In this document: piece by piece, positions 1 to 6,990 of the stretch
Layout of the letters: the number at the start of each line of letters is the position of its first letter
How positions within the stretch are numbered: position 1 is the first letter of the stretch
Origin: UBA8437 sp963694825
GTDB taxonomy: Bacteria; Planctomycetota; Planctomycetia; Planctomycetales; Planctomycetaceae
Reading direction: 5' to 3'
Length of the DNA stretch: 16,485 nt
Assembly: GCA_963694825.1 (NCBI GenBank)
Contig: CAVOEV010000093.1
Location: 1-16,485, forward strand
Made by a program: the position numbers and the translations under genes
Notes under the pieces: generated by a model
The model's database searches: none
The model's input: the letters and a program-made list of their open reading frames with translations, nothing else
What the model was told of the DNA's origin: nothing

Positions 1-35
1 CCGCGGCGGGTTCGCAAAATCTCGCTTGTCACGTA

Positions 36-1136
36 ATGATGACCGGCATGAACACCCCACATCACGCACCGCGTCGCCTGTTGGCCCTGCTGGCCTGGCT
101 ATCTCTTTCCGCGATGGCCTCAGCCGGCGAGCCGCAGGTCTTTGGCCAACAGGTGCTGTTCCGCTCGGACACCGACAAGACGCACACGTTTCGGATTCCC
201 GCGGCGGTGACCAACCGCAAGGGAGCGATCCTGGTCTTTTGCGAGTCGCGTCGCGACAACGGCCGCGACCACGGCAACATCGACCTGGTGATGAAGCGAA
301 GCGATGACGGTGGCGCGAGCTGGGGAGAGATGCAGGTGCTCTTTGACGACGGGACGCACACGATGGGCAACCCCTGTCCGGTGCTCGATCGCAGGACCGG
401 CACGATCTGGCTGCCGTTTTCCAGGGACAACAAGCAGGTGCTGTTGAGCAACAGCACCGACGGTGGCAAGACGTGGTCCAGGCCCACAGACATCACCCGC
501 AGCGTGTTGCCTGGGGAGTGGGGCTGGGTGGGGCCTGGTCCGGGTCACGGGATCCAGTTGCGGCATGGTCGCCACGCCGGCCGGCTGGTGATTCCGGCCT
601 GGTCGGGGATTGAAAAGGACGTGCCCTTTGGTCGCCGACAGCTGTCTTATGCGTTTTTCAGCGACGATGCCGGTAAGACCTGGCAGCATGGCAAGCCGGC
701 GACGGTCGATCAGTCGGACGAGTGCGAGGTGGTCGAGTTGTCTGACGGGCGGCTGTATATGAATGCTCGCAGTCGTCATGGGAAGAAGCTGCGAGCCTAC
801 TGTTTCAGTTCCGACGGCGGTGCCAGCTGGTCACCGATCGCTCATCACGCGGGGATGCCCGAGCGGAGTTGCCAGGGCAGCATGGTGCGGGTGGGTAAGC
901 GGGCGATCGTGGTGGCTCATCCGGCCGACACCGGCTCGCGTCGGGTGCTGACGGTGCGATTGAGTCGCGACGAGGCGAAGAGCTGGCCGGTCTCGCGGGT
1001 GGCCGAGGTCGGCCCGGCGGCGTATTCGGACATGACGACCAACCGCGACGGCGACGTGCTGCTGGTCTACGAGGGCGATAACTACAAGTCGATCAAGCTG
1101 GTCCGTTTCAACCTGGCGTGGCTCACCGGCAAGTAG
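36..1136 (+). CDS. Secreted exo-alpha-sialidase (GH33-type, BNR/Asp-box)
   Basis: Predicted to cleave terminal sialic acids from glycans outside the cytoplasm. The product is 366 residues. A signal peptide spans about 1-30: basic APRR, a hydrophobic core, and an ASA site before GEPQ. Four Asp boxes give the six-bladed propeller signature: SDDGGASW at 89, STDGGKTW at 140, SDDAGKTW at 209 and SSDGGASW at 258. The FRIP motif supplies R53, and D78 lies 25 residues later, the usual spacing for the first arginine and acid/base aspartate. E229 (DECEVVEL) and R245 (NARSR) are 16 apart, as in family members. R302/R303 and Y330 (AAYSDM) fit the third arginine and the tyrosine nucleophile. The catalytic set therefore looks complete. 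ATGs at 36, 39 and 48 are all possible and none has a clear ribosome site. Its end converges on the DUF1501 gene 21 bp away. Substrate linkage is not predictable. Confidence 0.9.
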   Translation: MMTGMNTPHHAPRRLLALLAWLSLSAMASAGEPQVFGQQVLFRSDTDKTHTFRIPAAVTNRKGAILVFCESRRDNGRDHGNIDLVMKRSDDGGASWGEMQVLFDDGTHTMGNPCPVLDRRTGTIWLPFSRDNKQVLLSNSTDGGKTWSRPTDITRSVLPGEWGWVGPGPGHGIQLRHGRHAGRLVIPAWSGIEKDVPFGRRQLSYAFFSDDAGKTWQHGKPATVDQSDECEVVELSDGRLYMNARSRHGKKLRAYCFSSDGGASWSPIAHHAGMPERSCQGSMVRVGKRAIVVAHPADTGSRRVLTVRLSRDEAKSWPVSRVAEVGPAAYSDMTTNRDGDVLLVYEGDNYKSIKLVRFNLAWLTGK

Positions 1137-1157
1137 CCAGCAGCCTTGTGCTGTGCG

Positions 1158-2492
1158 CTAGATCAATTCACGGATCAAGCGGCGATCTTCGAGCACGTGT
1201 CGCGGCCGGCCCCCGGGGTCGGGGAACTTCAGCGACGGGTCGATGCCCAAGTGTCGGTAGATCATCGCCAGCACGCTGTTGGGTCCATAGGGAGCTTCGA
1301 TCGGGTAGCCGCCCTTGGAGTCCGAAGCTCCGACGACCTGTCCGACCTCGAGTCCACCGCCGGAGAGCAGCACGGTCATCACAGCGCCCCAGTGGTCCCG
1401 GCCCGCTTCGCTGTTGACCTTTGGCGTGCGACCGAACTCACCCATGCAGACCAGCAAGATCCGGCGATCGAGGCCACTCTGGTACAGGTCGCTCACCAGG
1501 GCGGCCACGCCGCGGTCGAAGTTCGGGCCGCGTTTATTGAGGCTCTGTTCGAGCGTGAAGCCACAGACTTTCTGGCCGTGGTTGTCCCAGCCTCCAGAAC
1601 CGACGGTCACAAACGGCACACCTCTCTCGGCCAACCGTCTTGCCAGCAGCAGGCCCTGGCCAAACTCGTTGTCACCGTACAGGTCGCGGGTCGCAGCAGA
1701 CTCGCGCTTCAGGTCAAACGCGTCTCTCACCCCCGAGGTGGTGATCATGCGGTAGGCCTGTCGAGTGAACTCGTCCTGGGCGGTGGCGAAGCCGCGGTTG
1801 TCGAGGATGCGGCGGGTGGCGTCGAAGCCGGCCAGCAAGCGACGCCGGTCACTCAGCCGCGACGTGCTGATCCCCTGGATCAACTCGAGGTTGGGGACCT
1901 GGAAGTCCTCGGACGTCAACTTGCCACCGGTCTCGAACGGGTTGAAGGACTTGCCGAACCACGCCGCTCGGCCATACCGCATCGAGGAGGGGATCGAGAC
2001 GAACGGCGGCATCGCCGGATCGTTGGCGCCCCGGACCCGGGCGATGACCGATCCGATACACGGCATGTCGTTGTCGGTGCTCGATGCGTTCCGCAGATAG
2101 TAGCCGGTCTGCACCAGGTGACTGCCCACGGTGTGGCTGCCGGTTTGGTGATGGACCGATCGGACCAGGGCCAAGCGGTCGGCGACCTGAGACTGGCGGG
2201 TCATCAACTCGCTGAATTGCACACCCGGCAGCGTGGTGTCGATCACTCCGAACGGGCCACGGTACTCGCTGGGAGCCTTCGGCTTGGGATCGTAGGTCTC
2301 GTGCTGTGTCGGCCCACCGCCCATGGAGACGAAGATGACCGCGTTGTGCGACCGATCCTCGGGGTCGCCGCGGTTGGCCGCCTGCAGTGCCATGATACCC
2401 GGCAGTGACAGGGCACCGCTGGCCGCCATCCCGGCGCGGATCGCGTCTCGACGGGTGATGCCGTCGCAGTATCTGGAATGACGACGTGCCAT
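1158..2492 (-). CDS. DUF1501 family protein, Tat-like signal (last gene of the leftward trio)
   Basis: A 444-residue member of the DUF1501 family (alkaline-phosphatase/sulfatase-like fold, function not established). The N-terminus has CDGITRRD with R14-R15, followed by a hydrophobic stretch to about residue 37, so Tat export is likely. The conserved N-terminal motif GGGPTQHETYDPKPKAP is at 58-74. The late metal-ligand-like block MGEFGRTPKVNSEAGRDHW is at 350-368. The C-terminus has the usual MIYRHLGIDP and GGRPRHVLED. I chose the ATG at 2492 because the product then begins MARRHSRYCDGITRRD, like the paralogue at 8591. An in-frame ATG at 2582 would add 30 unconserved residues ahead of the signal. 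The 96-bp gap from the epimerase-like gene upstream suggests co-transcription. Nothing indicates damage. Confidence 0.9.
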   Translation of the reverse strand: MARRHSRYCDGITRRDAIRAGMAASGALSLPGIMALQAANRGDPEDRSHNAVIFVSMGGGPTQHETYDPKPKAPSEYRGPFGVIDTTLPGVQFSELMTRQSQVADRLALVRSVHHQTGSHTVGSHLVQTGYYLRNASSTDNDMPCIGSVIARVRGANDPAMPPFVSIPSSMRYGRAAWFGKSFNPFETGGKLTSEDFQVPNLELIQGISTSRLSDRRRLLAGFDATRRILDNRGFATAQDEFTRQAYRMITTSGVRDAFDLKRESAATRDLYGDNEFGQGLLLARRLAERGVPFVTVGSGGWDNHGQKVCGFTLEQSLNKRGPNFDRGVAALVSDLYQSGLDRRILLVCMGEFGRTPKVNSEAGRDHWGAVMTVLLSGGGLEVGQVVGASDSKGGYPIEAPYGPNSVLAMIYRHLGIDPSLKFPDPGGRPRHVLEDRRLIRELI

Positions 2493-2588
2493 GAACCGCA
2501 GACTCTCGAAACGCGGGATCGCGTGCAGCACCAACAAGTATATCGACGTCGACCGGCATGACAAACACTCACTTCCCGACAACGCGAG

Positions 2589-3956
2589 TCAGCCAGCGGC
2601 CAGGCGTTCCAGCATCTTGAGGTTGAGCATCAGGCGACGGAGCGGGTGGTAGTTGTCTTGTCGAGTGCTGCGTGGGATGAAGCGAAAGCGTCGGTCGGTG
2701 GCCAGCCGATAACTGGCCTGCCCGTGGGCTCGTCGAGAGAAGTGTCGGTCGGCGATGTCCTGGGCCATGCTGAAGTAGCGGGCCGCCCAGGGGGCCCGGG
2801 TCGATTCGTAGGTCATCAGCGTGGCGACCAGCACTTCATTGAGTGCCCAGAAGGACTTCAGGTAGTTGTATTCTCCCTTCATCTTCAGCGGGATCGTCTG
2901 GCTGCCGAGTTTCTGAGGACCCCATTCATAGTCGAACTGTCCGACGTTGACCCATTCGCACAGACCGCCGTGCACGTGATCCCAGCCGATGTCGAGATGT
3001 CGGCGGATGCGGTCGTGGCAGGTCCGTTCGATGCCGCGGTCCTTTCGACGTTGCGCTTCCTTGACGACGTGCCAGAGACCCTGCAGGCAGTGGCCAACCA
3101 GGCACCGATTCGACTCCTCGGGAATCCGCCTGAAGTCGTGGTCCAGGAACTCGTTGTTGAGTCCGATGTCCGGGTTGTGGTGTCGTTCGAGCAGGGCCTC
3201 GATGCAGGTGTCGGCCATGTCCTTCAGCCCCCTGTCGTCCCAGCGAGACAGCATCTGGGTGCAGCAGTTGAGCACATAGATCCAGATGCCCTGGACTCGC
3301 CAGCCCGGTTTCCTGGCATACGGGTCGTGGTAGTCACGTCGGGTGACCTGCACAAAGGCCTGCCGCAGCCACTTGAGGGCCCGGTCGCGGAGTTCGTCGT
3401 CGTGGGTGGCGAATGCCAGTTCCTGGCAGCCTTCGATGGTCGTGAACGCGCTGTAAACGTCGCCTCGAAATGCCTGGATGACACGGCCGTCGTGGCTGAG
3501 CAGCTCGGGCCACCTGCCTCGCGCGTCGGGGCCCTGCTCGAGCCAGAAGTCGGCCGCCTTCCGGGCGATCGACAGCACCCTGCGGTGTTCTCGGCCGGAC
3601 AACCGGTCCTGGAAGTGGTTGTACAGGTAGCTGTAGACCCAGATCCCCCGGCCCTGGTACCAGTGGAACTTGTTCGAGTCGACCTGTCGGCCATCGTAAT
3701 CCAGGCTGCACTGGAATCCGCCTCGCCGGTGGTCGATCCCATGGCGGTCCCAGAAGGGCAGCGCGTGGGCGAAGAGTTCGTCGGCGTAGTGGTCTCGCCA
3801 GCGGGCCACCGATTTCGGATCAAGTGCCGGTGACTTGGCGGGTGACTTGGCCGGTGACTTGGCCGATTGGGCGGCCAGGCCGGGCGACCGAGCCAGCAGG
3901 GTGCCTGCGAGCGCTTTCAACCAGGATCGGCGATCCGAGAGGCTGGAGGCGGTCAC
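2589..3956 (-). CDS. Tat-exported AGE (N-acylglucosamine 2-epimerase) family protein
   Basis: AGE-family (alpha/alpha)6-barrel protein of 455 residues. Family members interconvert sugars such as N-acetylmannosamine and N-acetylglucosamine, or mannose and glucose. The N-terminus SDRRSWLKALAG (7-18) fits a Tat signal and is followed by an AKSP-repeat linker (32-43). Candidate active-site residues by motif are R103 in YQGRGIWVYS, H289 in LVGHCLQGLW, E374 in FWALNE, and H437 with R440 in NYHPLR. The E-to-H distance of 63 is close to characterised AGE enzymes as I remember them. Most characterised AGE enzymes are cytosolic, so export is notable. The start is GTG at 3956, the only one that keeps the whole signal; no clear ribosome site is visible. 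It lies 45 bp after one DUF1501 gene and 96 bp before another. The substrate is unknown; a non-epimerising barrel protein is possible. Confidence 0.85.
   Translation of the reverse strand: MTASSLSDRRSWLKALAGTLLARSPGLAAQSAKSPAKSPAKSPALDPKSVARWRDHYADELFAHALPFWDRHGIDHRRGGFQCSLDYDGRQVDSNKFHWYQGRGIWVYSYLYNHFQDRLSGREHRRVLSIARKAADFWLEQGPDARGRWPELLSHDGRVIQAFRGDVYSAFTTIEGCQELAFATHDDELRDRALKWLRQAFVQVTRRDYHDPYARKPGWRVQGIWIYVLNCCTQMLSRWDDRGLKDMADTCIEALLERHHNPDIGLNNEFLDHDFRRIPEESNRCLVGHCLQGLWHVVKEAQRRKDRGIERTCHDRIRRHLDIGWDHVHGGLCEWVNVGQFDYEWGPQKLGSQTIPLKMKGEYNYLKSFWALNEVLVATLMTYESTRAPWAARYFSMAQDIADRHFSRRAHGQASYRLATDRRFRFIPRSTRQDNYHPLRRLMLNLKMLERLAAG
3828..3863 (+). repeat. 12-bp in-frame tandem repeat (x3) encoding the AKSP linker
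   Basis: Three consecutive 12-bp units read CGGTGACTTGGC, GGGTGACTTGGC and CGGTGACTTGGC on the plus strand. On the coding (minus) strand they give three AKSP units (residues 32-43) between the Tat signal and the barrel of the AGE-family protein. The 12-bp period keeps the frame, so copy-number change would alter only linker length. Confidence 0.9.
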
Positions 3957-4001
3957 GCCGCTGCCCGGAACGGGGTGGGTGGGCGGCGATGGGATCTCGA
4001 C

Positions 4002-5339
4002 CTAGAGATCATCGATGGGTCTGCCCGATTCGAGGATGAAGCGTGGCCGGCCGGCGGCATCGACGTAAGTGGTCTCTGGAGCGATGTCCAGGTGGCGGTA
4101 GATGGTTGCGGCGATGTCTGCAGGGCTGAGTCTCTGCGACGTGATGCTGCCGCCCTGGCGGTCGGTGGCTCCGACTGTCTGGCCGTGTGCCAGGCCGCCA
4201 CCGGCCAGAACGCCTCCACCAACCGCCGGCCAGTGATCTCGACCAGTGTTCTTGTTGATGCGTGGGCTACGACCGAATTCGCCCACGGCGACCACCAGGG
4301 TGTCCTCCAGCAGACCTCGCTCCTGAAGATCCTCCACCAGCGTGCTCAACAGGTGGTCAAACGGGGCGAGCAGCGGCTTCAGTCCGGTCTCCACTCCACC
4401 GTAGGCCGTCTTGATCGGGTTGCCGTGTATGTCCCACGTGGCCGAATTGCCATAGCCGCTCAGGACAACGGTCACAAACGGCACGCCGTGTTCGACCAGT
4501 CGTCGAGCCAGCAGCACCTGGTCGTTCATCTTGCCGGTTCGGCCAAACTGGTCGATCCAGGGCACGCGGTTGTAACTGCGCCGGACCGATTCGGGTTCGG
4601 CGTCCAGGTCGAAGGCCTTTCCCGCCCGACCACTCAGCAGCACCTCGATCGCCTCGTCACGCAACCGCGAGAAGCCTTCGATTGAACCGTCGAGGTCGGG
4701 GCCGGAGGTGTAGCGGTCGAGTTGGCCCAGGAGCCGTCGCCGGCGATTCAGCACCGCGTTGGTGAGCCGATCGGTGCGTCGGAAGGGGCCGGCTCCCAGG
4801 TTGCCGTGGAATGGGTCGTGTTGGCGACCCAGGGCTCCGCCGCGGGCGATCGAGCCCTCTGTGACATGAAATGTGACGTAGGAGGGCAGGCCCGGCTGGT
4901 TGGGACCTCGGAATCGCGAGACCACCGACCCGATGGCCGGGATCCGATGGGCCCGCGGATTGGCTTTCCTGGCCTCACGGTTGCCCGTCTGCATCACCGT
5001 GTTGGGGTCGTGCTCGCAGTCAGAGCAGTCGATCGAACGCAGCAGGGTCAGTCGGTCGAGCAGCTTCGCGTGTCCGGGCAGGTGCTCGGTCACCTGGATC
5101 CCCGGTTGGGCGGTGGCGATCGGAGCGAACGGGCTGCGGATTCCCGAGGGAGCTGACGGCTTGGGGTCCCACATGTCGATGTGGCTGGGGCCGCCGTTCA
5201 TCCACAGGAAGATCACGCTCTTTTGAGACTCGCGCCCGTGACGGGCCGCGGCACAGGTCAGGCGGGATGAGCCGATCGTCAGCGCCGAGCCCAGTGTACC
5301 CTGCAGGAACAGACGGCGGTGAAGTGCGAGAGGCAACAT
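4002..5339 (-). CDS. DUF1501 family protein (first gene of the leftward trio)
   Basis: A 445-residue DUF1501 protein. The N-terminus LALHRRLFLQGTLGSALTIG has a twin arginine at 8-9 followed by FLQ, a good Tat-type signal. The motif MNGGPSHIDMWDPKPSAPSG is at 47-66. The metal-site-like block GEFGRSPRINKNTGRDHW is at 353-370. I set the start at the ATG at 5339, directly before the signal. The frame stays open upstream to an ATG at 5762, but that extension is proline/serine-rich, unlike the family, and would run across the start of the divergent gene at 5578. No strong ribosome site precedes 5339. The region around 160-180 is more divergent than in the neighbouring paralogues. It probably heads the operon with the AGE-family gene and the distal DUF1501. 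Confidence 0.88.
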   Translation of the reverse strand: MLPLALHRRLFLQGTLGSALTIGSSRLTCAAARHGRESQKSVIFLWMNGGPSHIDMWDPKPSAPSGIRSPFAPIATAQPGIQVTEHLPGHAKLLDRLTLLRSIDCSDCEHDPNTVMQTGNREARKANPRAHRIPAIGSVVSRFRGPNQPGLPSYVTFHVTEGSIARGGALGRQHDPFHGNLGAGPFRRTDRLTNAVLNRRRRLLGQLDRYTSGPDLDGSIEGFSRLRDEAIEVLLSGRAGKAFDLDAEPESVRRSYNRVPWIDQFGRTGKMNDQVLLARRLVEHGVPFVTVVLSGYGNSATWDIHGNPIKTAYGGVETGLKPLLAPFDHLLSTLVEDLQERGLLEDTLVVAVGEFGRSPRINKNTGRDHWPAVGGGVLAGGGLAHGQTVGATDRQGGSITSQRLSPADIAATIYRHLDIAPETTYVDAAGRPRFILESGRPIDDL

Positions 5340-5483
5340 GCTGTGCTGGGGTTCGGCTCGTGGGAGGACAGTAACACCAATTGTATCGCCGGCCTTCGAC
5401 GTGGCAAACAGGTCTCTGCGATAGAGCAGATATCGCAAACTGCGAGTGTGCTGTCGAATATCGGCTGGGTCCTGTCTGGATCT

Positions 5484-5499
5484 GTCTTGCGGGCAAGAC
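5484..5499. promoter_or_regulatory. 16-bp palindrome in the divergent intergenic region
   Basis: GTCTTGC-GG-GCAAGAC is a perfect inverted repeat with 7-bp arms. It lies between the start at 5339 (minus) and the start at 5578 (plus), directly upstream of a possible plus-strand promoter. It could be a dimeric repressor or activator site. A short hairpin is the alternative, although the 2-base loop makes that poor. No regulator gene is nearby. Confidence 0.4.
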
Positions 5500-5500
5500 G

Positions 5501-5529
5501 TTGGAGTTGGGCAGGTGGTCGGATATGGT
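5501..5529 (+). promoter_or_regulatory. Possible sigma70-like promoter for the rightward DUF1501/M81 operon
   Basis: TTGGAG (5501-5506), a 17-bp spacer and TATGGT (5524-5529) form a partial match to a -35/-10 pair: 3 of 6 and 4 of 6 bases. It lies about 50 bp before the ATG at 5578. The match is weak and such pairs arise by chance. Its support is correct spacing, location, and the adjacent palindrome. Confidence 0.25.
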
Positions 5530-5577
5530 AGGCGTATCGGATGCGTTTCTTCGGTTTGCAAGAACAAGAATCTCAGC

Positions 5578-6954
5578 ATGCTGACCCTTCCCGGCCAACC
5601 GCAGCGAACGTGCGAGGGTTTGTCGCGGCGCGAGTGGATCCGTTGGGGCGGACTGTCGTCGCTGGGTCTGGGACTGGATGGTCTGCTGGCGTCACCGGTC
5701 TCGGCCGTGTCCGAGCCGGCCAGTTCGTTCGGGCGTGCCAAGTCGTGCATCGTGCTGTTCATGTTCGGCGCGCCGGCTCACCAGGACAGCTGGGACATGA
5801 AGCCGGATGCGCCCTCTGAGGTCCGCAGCGAGTTCTCGCCGATTCCCTCGAGCGTGCCGGGTATCCAGGTCTGCGAGCACCTGCCGTTGCTGGCTCGGCA
5901 TACCGACCAACTGGCTCAGCTCCGCTCGGTCACGCACCCCGACAACACGCACACCGTGGCGATGCACTACATGCTGACCGGTGTCAGGCACCGTCGGCCT
6001 CGCACCAATCCTCAGAACGCCGCCGACGACTTCCCCTGTTTCGGTGCGGTCGCCAACCACGTCGCCGCTCGCGGAACCGGAGGCGGCCTGCCGCACGGCA
6101 TCAGTCTCAACGCACCGGCCAACCAGGTCTCGGCCAACAATCACATCTTCCCCGGCTTCTTCGGTGGCTTCCTGGGTTCGGCCTCCGACCCGCTGTTCAT
6201 CTCGCAGCATCCCAACGACAAGTCCTTCTCGCCGTTCCCGCCGGTCGATCGTCCCCAGAGACTGCTCGATCGCCAGCAACTGCTCGCCCGGCTCGACGGC
6301 CAGTCGCGGCTGATCGAACGATCCTCACGGGTGGCGGACCTCGGCGAGTACTACCAGCAGGCGATGAACCTGTTGACGTCGCCGGCGGCCCGGCGTGCGT
6401 TTGACCTGGATTCCGAGTCTCAGGCACTGAGAGATCGCTACGGCTCGACCCCGTTTGGCCAGGGCTGCCTGCTGGCTCGGCGGCTGGTCGAATCGGGCGT
6501 GCGACTGGTGACGGTCAACTGGGAACGCGACGACGCCTTCTGGGACACTCACGCCGACAACTTCAACAAGCACAGGAAGTCGCTGTTGCCCAACCTCGAT
6601 CGCGGCTTCTCGGCGCTGTTGGAGGACATGCAGCAGCGAGGGTTGCTCGAGGAGACATTGATCGTGTGGCTGGCCGAGTTTGGCCGAACGCCCAAGATCA
6701 ACGCCAAGGCGGGCCGCGATCACTGGGCCCCGTGCAACACCGTGTTGCTGGCCGGTGCCGGGATTCCCGGCGGACAGGTCTACGGGGCTTCGGATCGACA
6801 GGCCGCCTACCCGTCGCGTGACCCGGTGGCACCCCAGGACCTCTCGGCGACGATCTACCATCTGCTGGGCATCAACCCGCACCAGACCATCCCCTCGCCC
6901 GACGGCCGACCCGTACCACTCTCGGATGGTGCCGTGCTGTCGCGAGTGATTTGA
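5578..6954 (+). CDS. DUF1501 family protein (first gene of the rightward operon)
   Basis: A 458-residue DUF1501 protein. CEGLSRREWIRWGGLSSLGL gives R17-R18 of a Tat-like signal, with a hydrophobic region to about 43 (ASPVSA). The N-terminal motif is a variant, FMFGAPAHQDSWDMKPDAPS at 61-80, with GAPAH where the other four copies have GGPxH or GGPTQH. The block LAEFGRTPKINAKAGRDHW is at 365-383. The ATG at 5578 puts the signal at the N-terminus; the frame is open back to 5446, but that segment has no signal and shows no family resemblance. A 36-bp gap to the M81-like gene indicates co-transcription. The residue 130-180 region (NNHIFPGFFGGFLGSASDP) resembles the copy at 8591, so these two operon mates may be the closest pair here. 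That is an impression, not an alignment. Confidence 0.88.
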   Translation: MLTLPGQPQRTCEGLSRREWIRWGGLSSLGLGLDGLLASPVSAVSEPASSFGRAKSCIVLFMFGAPAHQDSWDMKPDAPSEVRSEFSPIPSSVPGIQVCEHLPLLARHTDQLAQLRSVTHPDNTHTVAMHYMLTGVRHRRPRTNPQNAADDFPCFGAVANHVAARGTGGGLPHGISLNAPANQVSANNHIFPGFFGGFLGSASDPLFISQHPNDKSFSPFPPVDRPQRLLDRQQLLARLDGQSRLIERSSRVADLGEYYQQAMNLLTSPAARRAFDLDSESQALRDRYGSTPFGQGCLLARRLVESGVRLVTVNWERDDAFWDTHADNFNKHRKSLLPNLDRGFSALLEDMQQRGLLEETLIVWLAEFGRTPKINAKAGRDHWAPCNTVLLAGAGIPGGQVYGASDRQAAYPSRDPVAPQDLSATIYHLLGINPHQTIPSPDGRPVPLSDGAVLSRVI

Positions 6955-6990
6955 CTTCACAGCTGAGACCACCAGGCAGGGAGGCTGACG

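Noticed and set aside
1..35. Promoter or ribosome site before the sialidase
   Set aside because: The visible leader is too short and contains no clear Shine-Dalgarno or -10/-35 elements.
1138..1153. CAGCA/TGCTG stem between the sialidase and the convergent DUF1501 gene
   Set aside because: Only 5 bp with no T-tract; not convincing as a terminator.
1146..2408. Plus-strand 420-codon frame, and similar long frames at 2646-3833 and 11444-12607
   Set aside because: All are mirror frames of well-supported minus-strand DUF1501 or AGE genes, with biased composition and no recognisable motifs.
2589..3956. Loss of a catalytic histidine in the AGE-family protein (FWALNE where many members have WWPHNEA)
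   Set aside because: By spacing, the catalytic histidine corresponds to H437 in NYHPLR, with H289 and E374 also present, so the active-site set appears complete.
5340..5762. Longer N-terminus for the minus-strand DUF1501 gene (ATG at 5762)
   Set aside because: It would overlap the divergent gene and place about 140 non-family residues before the Tat signal.
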